Source of the DNA: an uncultured Veillonella sp.
GTDB lineage: Bacteria; Bacillota; Negativicutes; Veillonellales; Veillonellaceae
Direction of reading: 5' to 3'
DNA: 25,299 nucleotides
Assembly (NCBI GenBank): GCA_934202215.1
Contig: CAKPXR010000020.1
Location: 1-25,299 of the forward strand
In this document: one piece after another, positions 17,812-25,179 of the stretch
Numbering within the stretch: the first letter of the stretch is position 1
Layout: each line of letters begins with the position of its first letter
The notes under the pieces: model-generated
The model's database searches: none
The model's input: the letters and a program-made list of their open reading frames with translations, nothing else
Told to the model about the DNA's origin: nothing
Position numbers and translations under genes: made by a program

Positions 17812-18702
17812 TTATTCCTCTTCATAAGCATCGCTCTCAGGAGGGCGAACCTCTTCAAGAGCACGTATAGCTACTTCAATTTGATCATCTTCTGGTTCAC
17901 GTGTCGTCATGTATTGTAATGCAAGACCTGGTTTAATAAGAGCTTGTACAAAGGAATGCTCACTACGACCAGCAAGACGAATGACCTCGTACGCAATACC
18001 TGCCACTACTGGCATAAGAAGTACGCGGCTTACAATACGTTCTAACAAATTAGGCCATCCTAAAAAGGCAAATACGAAGATACTTACAACCATAACGATA
18101 AGTAAGAAATTTGTGCCACATCGCGGATGTAAGCGACTTTGTTTACGAACGTTTTCTACAGTGAGAGGCAAGTCTAATTCATAAGTATGAATCGTTTTAT
18201 GCTCTGCCCCATGATATTGGAAAACACGTTGAATATCCTTTGTAAGTCCAATCCCCCAAATATAGAGTAAGAAAAGAACTAAACGAATGACACCTTCAAT
18301 GAGATTTAATACAACATGATTATCCTGTACACCAGGAATAAATTTTACGATAAATGTAGGCAATGCCAAAAATACAGCTATCGCAAAGATGGTGGAAATA
18401 ACCATAGTAATGGCAATTTCACTATTAGACATTTCTTCCTCTTCATCACCAGCGGCCTTAGCAGAGAAAGACAAGGCCTTCATGCCAATTACGAGGGATT
18501 CATAAAGAGCTACACAGCCCCGAAGAAATGGTTTTTTCAAAATTGGATATGTGTCAGCAATAGATTTTGTAGGCTCTTTTTGAACTACAATGGTTCCCGC
18601 TGGTTCTCGTACAGCTGTTGCTGTAACGCCAGGGCCCCTCATCATGACACCTTCGATCACAGCTTGTCCACCGACAAACTTTTTAATACGTTCTGTGTTC
18701 AC
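17812..18702 (-). CDS. yqhQ: DUF1385 membrane protein (YqhQ family)
   Basis: This is a polytopic membrane protein of the DUF1385/YqhQ family with no firmly established biochemical function. The 296-residue protein shows the family motifs [15 protein letters not shown] at the N-terminus, [13 protein letters not shown] in the middle and [13 protein letters not shown], with three to four hydrophobic segments (about 100-125, 135-160, 205-225, 230-250) and an acidic C-terminal tail. Possible in-frame starts at 18723 (TTG) and 18717 (ATG) have no SD. AGAGGAG lies 5 bases before GTG at 18702, which also places the start next to the conserved region. It heads the prfA-prmC-sua5 operon. Association with prfA is common in Firmicutes. 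Confidence 0.88.
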   Translation of the reverse strand: MNTERIKKFVGGQAVIEGVMMRGPGVTATAVREPAGTIVVQKEPTKSIADTYPILKKPFLRGCVALYESLVIGMKALSFSAKAAGDEEEEMSNSEIAITMVISTIFAIAVFLALPTFIVKFIPGVQDNHVVLNLIEGVIRLVLFLLYIWGIGLTKDIQRVFQYHGAEHKTIHTYELDLPLTVENVRKQSRLHPRCGTNFLLIVMVVSIFVFAFLGWPNLLERIVSRVLLMPVVAGIAYEVIRLAGRSEHSFVQALIKPGLALQYMTTREPEDDQIEVAIRALEEVRPPESDAYEEE

Positions 18703-18728
18703 AAGAGCTCCTCTCATAAACAAATAGA

Positions 18729-18749
18729 GGCAGAGCTCATAGCCCTGCC
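18729..18749 (-). terminator. Probable terminator or attenuator after rpmE
   Basis: A 9-bp stem (minus strand GGCAGGGCU/AGCUCUGCC, one G-U pair) with a 3-base loop lies 26 bases after the rpmE stop, followed by a U-rich but interrupted tail (UCUAUUUGUUU). There is little room for a separate yqhQ promoter behind it, so partial read-through from rpmE is likely. Confidence 0.5.
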
Positions 18750-18774
18750 CATAGATGCTACATTACATGACAAA

Positions 18775-18972
18775 TTATTTGCCGTAACGTTTGTTAAATT
18801 GTTCAATACGACCACGAGCTTGAGCTGCGCGTTGTTGACCAGTGAAGAACGGATGGCATTTGGAGCAAACGTCTACACGAAGGTCTTCTTTTACAGAGCC
18901 AGTTTTGAATGTGTTGCCACAACCGCAAGTTACTGTAGCTTCTTTATAGTCTGGATGAATACCTTGTTTCAT
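18775..18972 (-). CDS. rpmE: 50S ribosomal protein L31 (zinc-binding type A)
   Basis: This is a component of the large ribosomal subunit at the intersubunit bridge. The 65-residue protein has the normal length. It begins [11 protein letters not shown] and carries the zinc ligands CGCGN and [10 protein letters not shown], so it is the Cys-containing (C+) form rather than the zinc-independent YtiA type. The open frame extends to 19080, but AGAGGTG 6 bases before the ATG at 18972 and the family N-terminus decide the start. It has its own promoter and lies just upstream of yqhQ-prfA, similar to the rpmE-(tdk)-prfA order in Bacillus. Confidence 0.97.
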   Translation of the reverse strand: MKQGIHPDYKEATVTCGCGNTFKTGSVKEDLRVDVCSKCHPFFTGQQRAAQARGRIEQFNKRYGK

Positions 18973-19012
18973 TCTATACACCTCTTTCCGACAATCAATA
19001 TTATTCTTATAG

Positions 19013-19041
19013 ATTATAGCATGACACTTGTACAAATGCAA
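19013..19041 (-). promoter_or_regulatory. Promoter of rpmE (extended -10)
   Basis: Minus strand: -35 TTGCAT (19041-19036), 17-base spacer, -10 TATAAT (19018-19013) preceded by TGC (extended -10). It sits directly after the stop of the upstream ydbC-like gene (19052) and about 40 bases before the rpmE ATG. Confidence 0.82.
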
Positions 19042-19051
19042 GTTGCCAATA

Positions 19052-19321
19052 CTATTCCTTGGATGCTTGTTTTTCTTCAATAGACTCAGCTAGAATGGTT
19101 TCTAAGTCACTTTCATTAAGGATATCACGCAACGCGATGAGCTCCTCTAAAGAAAGGGTAATACCTTTCTTCATACTTGTATATTCACTGTCCCAAGCGC
19201 GAAGGTCAAACTTAGGATTATATTTGCCCCAGCTAGTGCATGTTAATTGTTTTTTCCAACCATCTTTATCTTCAGATAAAGTACCAATAACTTTGAAGAT
19301 TTCAAAATTAATAACTGCCAT
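19052..19321 (-). CDS. YdbC-like PC4-domain protein, putative ssDNA-binding transcription cofactor
   Basis: The 89-residue protein resembles Bacillus/Lactococcus YdbC, a homodimeric PC4-fold protein that binds single-stranded DNA. Visible features are a central beta-rich part ([30 protein letters not shown]) ending in the PC4-like [11 protein letters not shown], then an acidic helix. Biological role in bacteria is poorly defined. The frame opens at 19360, but AAAGGAGG 4-5 bases before the ATG at 19321 gives the family N-terminus ([10 protein letters not shown]). It probably has its own transcript. The 110-base gap upstream contains small inverted repeats (for example CTACTA-TATT-TAGTAG at 19363-19378) but no convincing promoter. 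Confidence 0.8.
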   Translation of the reverse strand: MAVINFEIFKVIGTLSEDKDGWKKQLTCTSWGKYNPKFDLRAWDSEYTSMKKGITLSLEELIALRDILNESDLETILAESIEEKQASKE

Positions 19322-19431
19322 GAGTCCTCCTTTCTTACACATCTGTGTAGTATGTTTCATACCTACTATATTTAGTAGTTCAATTTTTTTAGGATACGAT
19401 ATATTTTAAACTAAATATCGGACTTTTACAA

Positions 19432-20871
19432 TTAGTTTTTATAATCGCTATAGTCTTCAATATCTATAGATGTAGTAGGAGGCATTACTTGAGCACCTAA
19501 TTCATCTACCGTAGATTTCCAGTTTGTAGTTGCTTCTGTAACAGCCTTGATGTAGGCTTCATCAGCAGACTGTACAGATGAAATTAATTGAGCTTCGTTG
19601 TTAACATCTAATACGCGGCGACGCACACTGCTAAGCATATAACCGAAAGACTCATCTATTTGAACAAGCATGGAAATCTCTTGGATCAATGTTTGACCCG
19701 TAGTGCTACAGAAGTATGCATACCACATATATGCCAATTCAGCATCTGGGAACATCCAGTAAACATCCTCGGCTGGTGCCTCTGTAGTAATATCTACATC
19801 TACATGATCAGCATAGCGTTTAAATGTAAGGAAATATGCGCCACTTTCAATAAGCGCATTACGGCCTAATTCAGAAACACGGCTATCGATGCAGTAAATA
19901 CCATCTTGTCCCAAGGCCACATCAGTTTGACCGCCTGGTAACAAAATAGAGCGTAAAGACAAGCCATAATTTAATACTGTGAATACTGGTAACTGAGCAA
20001 ATACGCCATGAGGTAATGGAATATAGTTAATTGTTTTCCACTCATCTCCTACGCGTTCACGCAGACCAACACGCATCTTTTTAACATCGTATTTACCATA
20101 TACTATTTCATAAGCCCCTAGTGGAGTCCATTCACGGATTGCTTCCACACGCTTTTGATTCAAGAAAAATTGTAATGCCATATTATTTAAGCCCAATTGG
20201 TTTTGTGCCATCGTAGCAGGTAAGAATAATTGTGCAGTCCCTTCTGGAACAAGATTATGTAGTCCATTTGCTACTTCTTCCACAATATCTTCAGAGGATT
20301 GGAACATGCCAACCGTACCTGTAAAGATATGATCAAAATAGCTACGATGAGGCCATTGATTAATGATTTGAGCCATTGGGTATAAACGTGTCAAAATGCT
20401 ATAACACACAGGGGACGCCGTATACAGAACGACTTTTTTATCTTCGTAAGATTGAAGAATCTCTTCCACCATACCTGCATATTCTTCTACATAAGCATAA
20501 AGAACGAGTTCTCCCGTTTTGCTATGGGCTTCAATACTTTCACGAACAGGTGTTTCCCAAATAGTACCTACATCGAGACCATCTAAAATGCCTGTGTCGC
20601 TAATAAAATCAAATAATTCAACTCTAAAGGATGGACCATATAGAGCTTGGAATGTATTCAAATCATATGGAACAGGACCAAAAGACTCGACTGTGGATTT
20701 TTCTGCTAACGCATATAAATCATCTGCTGTTACACCCCACTCACGGGAGCTAGCATTACTAGAAATCAATTGATCTAGTACTTTAAAACGCATTAACTCA
20801 TTTACAATATCAATCCCCTCAATGCCATGAGTCGCACAAAGGGCAATAAATTCTTCGTTATTTACTTTCAT
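19432..20871 (-). CDS. Uncharacterised 479-residue cytoplasmic protein; possible degenerate N6-methylase-like fold
   Basis: I do not recognise this gene. It has no signal peptide, no membrane segment and no Cys cluster, and is acidic with a C-terminal tail rich in Asp/Ser/Thr. The N-terminal 100 residues are helical. The middle (about 120-300) has alternating strands and helices: GELVLYAYVEEYAG, KKVVLYTASPVCYSI, FDHIFTGTVGMF, then LVPEGTAQLFLPATM and RVEAIREWTPLGAYEIVYG. The last three resemble in order the NPPF, C-terminal strand and post-catalytic parts of type I N6-adenine methylases, but the catalytic NPP[FY] is replaced by TGTVGMF. The ATG at 20871 has AAAGG 6 bases upstream (a TTG at 20886 is less likely). 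It begins one base after the nth stop, so it is coupled to nth. A DNA-related role is a guess. Confidence 0.75.
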   Translation of the reverse strand: MKVNNEEFIALCATHGIEGIDIVNELMRFKVLDQLISSNASSREWGVTADDLYALAEKSTVESFGPVPYDLNTFQALYGPSFRVELFDFISDTGILDGLDVGTIWETPVRESIEAHSKTGELVLYAYVEEYAGMVEEILQSYEDKKVVLYTASPVCYSILTRLYPMAQIINQWPHRSYFDHIFTGTVGMFQSSEDIVEEVANGLHNLVPEGTAQLFLPATMAQNQLGLNNMALQFFLNQKRVEAIREWTPLGAYEIVYGKYDVKKMRVGLRERVGDEWKTINYIPLPHGVFAQLPVFTVLNYGLSLRSILLPGGQTDVALGQDGIYCIDSRVSELGRNALIESGAYFLTFKRYADHVDVDITTEAPAEDVYWMFPDAELAYMWYAYFCSTTGQTLIQEISMLVQIDESFGYMLSSVRRRVLDVNNEAQLISSVQSADEAYIKAVTEATTNWKSTVDELGAQVMPPTTSIDIEDYSDYKN

Positions 20872-20872
20872 A

Positions 20873-21508
20873 TTAAACCTTTCCAACCGAAGGACATAAA
20901 TGATTTAAAAAACATTCTTCACATAATGGCTTACGAGCCTTACATAATTTACGGCCATGATAAATCAACCAGTGGTGAGCAGCAGCCCAATCCTCTTTAG
21001 GGATAGCCTTTTGCAACTTCTTCTCCATCTCTTCCGGCGTTTTAGCAATGCCCAATTTTAATCGATTAGCTACGCGGAATACATGAGTATCTACTGCAAT
21101 GGCAGGCGTACCGAACAATACGGACACAACCACATTAGCCGTTTTACGACCAACACCTGGTAATTCTACCAGTTGATCAAATTCACGTGGTACCTCACCA
21201 TGATATTGTTCTACCAAAATTTGACAAGTAGCAATTAAGTTTTTCGCTTTAGACTTATAAAGACCGCAATCTTTAATAAGAGTTTCTAGTTTTGTAACCC
21301 CTATTTCAAGCATTTTAGCAGGATGATTTAATTCAGGAAACAATCGTTTCGTAACGATATTAACCCTTTCATCCGTACATTGTGCAGATAAAACAACAGC
21401 TACTAATAATTCGAATTCATTTGTATACTCAAGGGCAGGTTTTGCATCAAAATAATGCTCTTGCAACAATTTCAATTGCTCTGCCTTTATCGCTTTTGTT
21501 ACACGCAT
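20873..21508 (-). CDS. nth: Endonuclease III (DNA glycosylase/AP lyase)
   Basis: This base-excision repair enzyme removes oxidised pyrimidines and cleaves the abasic site. The 211-residue protein has LLVAVVLSAQCTD, the helix-hairpin-helix LPGVGRKTANVVV with the catalytic Lys, the catalytic Asp in VDTHVFRVANRL, and a C-terminal 4Fe-4S cluster motif, Cys189-x6-Cys196-x2-Cys199-x5-Cys205. The open frame extends to 21565, but AAAGGAG before the ATG at 21508 and the family N-terminus decide the start. It is divergent from the ynzC-family gene. A possible extended -10 (TGG-TAAGAT, 21561-21556) lies upstream with a poor -35. Confidence 0.97.
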   Translation of the reverse strand: MRVTKAIKAEQLKLLQEHYFDAKPALEYTNEFELLVAVVLSAQCTDERVNIVTKRLFPELNHPAKMLEIGVTKLETLIKDCGLYKSKAKNLIATCQILVEQYHGEVPREFDQLVELPGVGRKTANVVVSVLFGTPAIAVDTHVFRVANRLKLGIAKTPEEMEKKLQKAIPKEDWAAAHHWLIYHGRKLCKARKPLCEECFLNHLCPSVGKV

Positions 21509-21587
21509 ACAGCTCTCCTTTCTCACTTGTGAAAGTACAGACGCGTACAACTTATATCTTACCATACGTATTCATTTAGTTCTATGT

Positions 21588-21619
21588 TATAATAAATCAT
21601 GTTATTCTAATATAGAATA
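21588..21619 (+). promoter_or_regulatory. Promoter and 5' inverted repeat of the ynzC-family gene
   Basis: An extended -10, TGT-TATAAT (hexamer 21588-21593), lies upstream of the plus-strand gene; the -35 position is weak (TACGTA). Nine bases after the -10 is a perfect inverted repeat, TATTCTA-ATA-TAGAATA (21603-21619), with the same 7-3-7 geometry and distance as the one at the ywlE promoter. Confidence 0.6.
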
Positions 21620-21631
21620 CAGGAGGTCAAT

Positions 21632-21901
21632 ATGAGTAATATTAACGATACATTAAAGCGTATAAATGAACTAGCAGCAAAGAAAAAATCTGGACAACAA
21701 CTCACACCAGAAGAATTAGCAGAAAAAAAAGAACTTTATGAAATCTACTTATCATTCATTCGAGGTCAAATCACAGATACTTTAGATCGCGTTGAATTTG
21801 TAGACCCTGAAACTGGTGAACGAACTGCACCTAAACGGGCTCTTGAAAATTTAGCTAAAGAAGCTGACCAAGATATTAAAGAACATAAAGATATTCACTA
21901 A
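21632..21901 (+). CDS. UPF0291/DUF896 small protein (YnzC family)
   Basis: The 89-residue, highly charged, helical protein begins with the family pattern of two amphipathic helices: INDTLKRINELAAKKKSG, then LTPEELAEKKELYEIYLSFIRGQITDTL. The family-typical VEFVDPETGE segment follows. The C-terminal part (about 65-89) is longer than in Bacillus YnzC and is rich in Lys/Glu. Function is unknown; in Bacillus, ynzC belongs to the SOS-regulated yneA-yneB-ynzC cluster, but no LexA box is evident here by eye. The ATG follows AGGAGG. It is the only plus-strand gene in the window and ends in a strong terminator. Confidence 0.82.
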   Translation: MSNINDTLKRINELAAKKKSGQQLTPEELAEKKELYEIYLSFIRGQITDTLDRVEFVDPETGERTAPKRALENLAKEADQDIKEHKDIH

Positions 21902-21924
21902 TATATAAAGATATACATTAATAT

Positions 21925-21970
21925 AAAAAGCGTACGCACAAATGATACATCAAATATGCGTACGCTTTTT
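21925..21970. terminator. Bidirectional terminator between the ynzC-family gene and the importer operon
   Basis: Perfect 14-bp arms AAAAAGCGTACGCA/TGCGTACGCTTTTT (21925-21938 and 21957-21970) flank an 18-base loop. The A5/T5 ends supply a U tract in both directions, so it can end the plus-strand transcript and the minus-strand importer transcript, whose genes converge here. Confidence 0.92.
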
Positions 21971-22003
21971 ATGTTGCGTAGACAAATATATATTTATTTA
22001 GAA

Positions 22004-22042
22004 CATCAATATTCTCTATGGAGGAGCATTAATATTCTCTAT
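22004..22042. repeat. Short tandem direct repeat over the importer lipoprotein stop codon
   Basis: Two 16-base copies (22004-22019 and 22027-22042), 15 of 16 identical (core AATATTCTCTAT), have a period of 23 bases. The second copy includes the stop codon of the lipoprotein gene. It looks like a recent local duplication in the 3' region. Confidence 0.75.
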
Positions 22043-23091
22043 TGCGGACCATCACCACTAATGATTCGTTCTGCATCATCAGCAGATAAATCATAATGTA
22101 AGAATGTTTTGTAGAATTCTTGAGTTTCTTTTACAAGATCAACATCATTGAACAATTCAGGGTGAATTAATTTCGCAGCCCATAAAATTTGTAATGCAGA
22201 TTCAGCACTGTAACGATCCCAGTTGAAAGTACCTACAGGATTACTGTAAATACGACCGTTTTGTACTGCTTTAAGGCTTACCCATTGTGGATCATTCTTA
22301 ATCGCTTCAATACCTTTACGAGATTGTGTACCACCAATAATGATAATATCTGGATTAGCTTTAACGATTTCTTCCATTGTTACAGTGATTTGTGGGCCAT
22401 CAGCAGTAATGGCATTTTTACCACCAGCGTAACGAATCCATTCATCGATGATTGTTTTATGACCATCAACCTTTAATAGATTATCGCCACCTACAATATG
22501 CAACACAGATGGACGATCTGCATCAGAGAGATTTTTAGTTTTATCTTCTGCAAATTTAATTTTACCATCTAAGTAAGCAAGATATTGTTTTGCAATTTCA
22601 GGTGCTTTACCACCCAATACTTCAGCTGTAATCGTTACTGTTTTGCGCAAGCCATCGTAGTCCACAAAGTTTACACGAACAGCAGGAATTCCTGCATTAC
22701 GAGCCATTTCAATTTGGTTTTTATTACTTGCTAATACAACTTGAGGTTTTAATTTTTGGATTTCTTCCATTTGCACATCAGTACCTTTTACAGGTGCTGG
22801 AATTTCTTTAATGCGTGGGTACACTTGAGCGAACCAAGGCAAGCCTTGAACAGACGTTGTGGTAGACACCAATTTATCCGCCCCACCAAGCATCAATACA
22901 ACTTGGTTATTAGCATGCCATAAATCAGCAACCTTCGTAATATCTTTAGGAATCGTTACATCAGTTCCATCGATATCCTTTACAACACGCGTAGCAGATT
23001 GATTACCTTGGGAGGCATTCTCTGTGCCACATCCAGCCAACATAAATATGGCTGTCATAAGAGCTAACAAAAATACAACAATACGCTTCAT
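22039..23091 (-). CDS. Metal-chelate ABC importer substrate-binding lipoprotein (FepB/BtuF/FhuD superfamily)
   Basis: This lipoprotein captures an iron-siderophore, heme or cobalamin-like ligand outside the inner membrane and delivers it to the permease encoded upstream. The 350-residue protein has a lipoprotein signal: MKRIVVFLLALM, then the lipobox LAGC with Cys21. Two lobes follow, joined by a long helix (residues about 165-195), typical of class III binding proteins. Characteristic segments are LKPQVVLAS, NPDIIIIGG and, near the C-terminus, NWDRYSAESALQILWAAKLIHPELF. The open frame extends to 23130. The ATG at 23091 has AGGAAGG upstream with 9-base spacing and gives a proper signal peptide. 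The ligand cannot be deduced; no cobalamin riboswitch is upstream, which favours iron/heme somewhat. Confidence 0.92.
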   Translation of the reverse strand: MKRIVVFLLALMTAIFMLAGCGTENASQGNQSATRVVKDIDGTDVTIPKDITKVADLWHANNQVVLMLGGADKLVSTTTSVQGLPWFAQVYPRIKEIPAPVKGTDVQMEEIQKLKPQVVLASNKNQIEMARNAGIPAVRVNFVDYDGLRKTVTITAEVLGGKAPEIAKQYLAYLDGKIKFAEDKTKNLSDADRPSVLHIVGGDNLLKVDGHKTIIDEWIRYAGGKNAITADGPQITVTMEEIVKANPDIIIIGGTQSRKGIEAIKNDPQWVSLKAVQNGRIYSNPVGTFNWDRYSAESALQILWAAKLIHPELFNDVDLVKETQEFYKTFLHYDLSADDAERIISGDGPQ

Positions 23092-23105
23092 ACTTACATT
23101 CCTTC

Positions 23106-23894
23106 CTAACCTAATTGAGGAATAACGCATACAGTACGATTAACTGTATCGCTATAGAATAAGCTTAATCTAGTCTTATAAACCTCCTCAAGCGCTTCTA
23201 AGGTCACATCACTAACAGAATCATAAAAATCTATAGATCCACCACGACATAAACCGACACGGCTATTTAGCAACAACGCCTGTTCCGGTAAATGTGTAGT
23301 GAAAATAATAGCATATCCTTGGGCGCGTAATTGATCAATTGTTTCTAACACAATAACCTGATTACGTATATCTAAAGCAGATGTAGGTTCATCCATAAGT
23401 AATAAGCGTGTATCTTGCAATAAGGCACGACCTATGGCAACTAATTGACGTTGGCCACCACTTAAATCACGGCATGGTTTGTCCTTTAACGCCGTAATAC
23501 CAAGCATATCCATAATAGAATCAGTTTTTTCAAATTCCTTTTTACCTGGAGATGAAAACATGCCGGTTCGCAAGGTAGCACCAAAGGAAATATAATCTCG
23601 TACCGTATAAGCTATATCTGCCCCTATAATCTGTGGTACAAAAGCAATTAATCTAGCCCGTTCCTTAATAGAGGCAGTCATTAAATCTACACCATTACAA
23701 TAAATATGTCCTTGTTGAACATGATTAAAGCACATTAAACAGCTTAACAAGGTTGATTTACCTACCCCATTACGTCCTAGTAACGCTAATGTATCTCCAG
23801 CTTTCACAGAAAAGGATAAGTCGCCAAAAATATTGAGTTGGTTCTTATCATAGGAAAATGATATAGAATCAACGACGAGTTCAAATGAATCCAT
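23106..23894 (-). CDS. Metal-chelate ABC importer ATP-binding protein (FepC/BtuD family)
   Basis: This is the cytoplasmic ATPase of a type II importer. The 262-residue protein has Walker A (GRNGVGKS, 40-47), Q-loop Gln88, the signature LSGGQRQ (144-150), Walker B (LLLMDEP, 164-170), a D-loop (SALD) and the H-loop (TTHLPEQA). Length fits the family. The start overlaps the permease stop by one base (TAATG), with GGAGG 8 bases upstream, so translation is coupled. The lipoprotein gene follows 14 bases later. Confidence 0.95.
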   Translation of the reverse strand: MDSFELVVDSISFSYDKNQLNIFGDLSFSVKAGDTLALLGRNGVGKSTLLSCLMCFNHVQQGHIYCNGVDLMTASIKERARLIAFVPQIIGADIAYTVRDYISFGATLRTGMFSSPGKKEFEKTDSIMDMLGITALKDKPCRDLSGGQRQLVAIGRALLQDTRLLLMDEPTSALDIRNQVIVLETIDQLRAQGYAIIFTTHLPEQALLLNSRVGLCRGGSIDFYDSVSDVTLEALEEVYKTRLSLFYSDTVNRTVCVIPQLG

Positions 23895-24898
23895 TAGAAG
23901 TACCTCCGTTGTTTATATAATACCCATGCAAAGAACGGTGTCCCAATAAAACCACATAAAATCCCAAGAGGAATCTCTGCAGTGGTTAAGGAACGAGCAA
24001 ATAAATCAGCTATCATCAAAAAGGAAGCGCTCACTAAAATCGTGGCAGGAATTAATTTTTTATGATCATTACCAACTAACATTCTAGATAAGTGTGGTAT
24101 AACAAGACCAACCCAACCAATAGTACCGCTAAGACATACTGCTGCCGCTGTAAGAAGCGTAGAAATACCGATGATAACAAGTCGTTCGCGATTTACATTT
24201 ACCCCTAAGCTTTGAGCCTCTTGATCAGAAAGAGACAAAATATTAAGTCTCCAGCGTAAGGCCAGTACTGCGATAGTACCAATAATAATGATTGGCAATA
24301 CATAGAGCAAATTATCCCATGTAACCTTTGCTAAACTCCCTAATTGCCAATATACAATATCTTGTAATTCTGTATCCGGATCCGCAACATATTTAAGCAA
24401 ACCAATTATAGCAGCCATAAATCCGGAAACAATAATACCACATAATACTAGAACAATACGCGATTGATTCTGAATCAATTTAGGCAATAACAGGGTTAAG
24501 CAAACCGCCAATATACCACCCATAAAGGCTAGTATAGCGACACCATATAACGATAAGTGTAATAGTATGCCTATACATGTACCTACACTAGCGCCATGAG
24601 ATACACCTAATAAATCTGGAGATACTAAATCATTGCGAAATACGCCTTGATAAGCAGCACCCGATACAGCAAGTGCAACACCTACAGCAATGGCCCCTAA
24701 CACGCGAGGCAATCGAATTTCCATTACTACATTATACATGGATGCATCCCATGTTATAGGCAGTACTAAAAATTTAGAAGATAAGATATTTATCACTTCA
24801 TTTATGGGAATAAAGAAACGGCCTATCACGAGAGAGGCCAAAAAAATACCAATACAAATAACTAATGCTATACCCATTGTCCTTACATAATGCTGCAT
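23894..24898 (-). CDS. Metal-chelate ABC importer permease (FecCD/BtuC family)
   Basis: The 334-residue integral membrane protein forms the translocation channel, probably as a homodimer since only one permease gene is present. FecCD landmarks are visible: RLPRVLGAIAVGVALAVSGAAYQG in the second segment region, NDLVSPDLLGVSHGA, GTIGWVGLVIPHLSRMLVG before the coupling helix, and the C-terminal IPLGILCGFIGTPFFAWVLYK. About ten hydrophobic segments are present, as expected. The ATG follows GAGGT. It is the first gene of the operon, which is less common than having the binding protein first. Confidence 0.96.
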   Translation of the reverse strand: MQHYVRTMGIALVICIGIFLASLVIGRFFIPINEVINILSSKFLVLPITWDASMYNVVMEIRLPRVLGAIAVGVALAVSGAAYQGVFRNDLVSPDLLGVSHGASVGTCIGILLHLSLYGVAILAFMGGILAVCLTLLLPKLIQNQSRIVLVLCGIIVSGFMAAIIGLLKYVADPDTELQDIVYWQLGSLAKVTWDNLLYVLPIIIIGTIAVLALRWRLNILSLSDQEAQSLGVNVNRERLVIIGISTLLTAAAVCLSGTIGWVGLVIPHLSRMLVGNDHKKLIPATILVSASFLMIADLFARSLTTAEIPLGILCGFIGTPFFAWVLYKQRRYF

Positions 24899-25125
24899 AA
24901 ACTACCTCAATAAACTACAAATACTACATTTCAATCCCAAGCTAACAAATATACAATTAAATAAATAACACCAGTTATTACATTATATTTAGATACACTA
25001 ACATACATATTCTATACCCTTAAAATAGATTAAAATGTGATTTTTAATATGCTAAATCTCTACCTTTAACTATACAGCATTTCATATATAAGGAATAATT
25101 AGTATTAATGATATAAGGTGAAAAA
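24899..25125. promoter_or_regulatory. AT-rich leader of the importer operon with a candidate -10 and inverted repeat
   Basis: This 227-base gap holds no credible open frame. A minus-strand TATAAT (24987-24982) without a good -35 is followed two bases later by a perfect inverted repeat, AATAAC-ACCA-GTTATT (24964-24979). I looked for a Fur box (GATAATGATTATC type) and a B12 box and saw neither clearly. The repeat could be the operator of an unrecognised metal regulator. Confidence 0.35.
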
Positions 25126-25157
25126 AAATCCGCTTGATATACCTATCAAGCGGATTT
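25126..25157 (-). terminator. Rho-independent terminator of the right-edge gene
   Basis: Perfect 14-bp arms AAATCCGCTTGATA/TATCAAGCGGATTT flank a 4-base loop (25140-25143). On the minus strand it is followed by a run of eight U residues, of which the first three overlap the stem. It lies 22 bases after the stop at 25180, so it ends the partial gene at the window edge and isolates the importer operon. Confidence 0.95.
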
Positions 25158-25179
25158 AAGTATTAGTAAAACTTATGTA

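Noticed and set aside
18316..19083. A 255-codon open frame on the plus strand
   Set aside because: It runs antisense across yqhQ, rpmE and the ydbC-like gene, all recognisable families on the minus strand. Its product is Cys/Phe-rich low-complexity with no RBS or family resemblance.
19337..19378. Three small adjacent inverted repeats upstream of the ydbC-like gene as a regulatory array
   Set aside because: Arms are only 4-6 bp in an AT-rich stretch and are not related to each other, so chance is likely.
24899..25125. Possible cobalamin riboswitch or Fur box upstream of the importer
   Set aside because: No B12 box (GCCACTG-type) and no good 19-bp Fur palindrome could be read on either strand.
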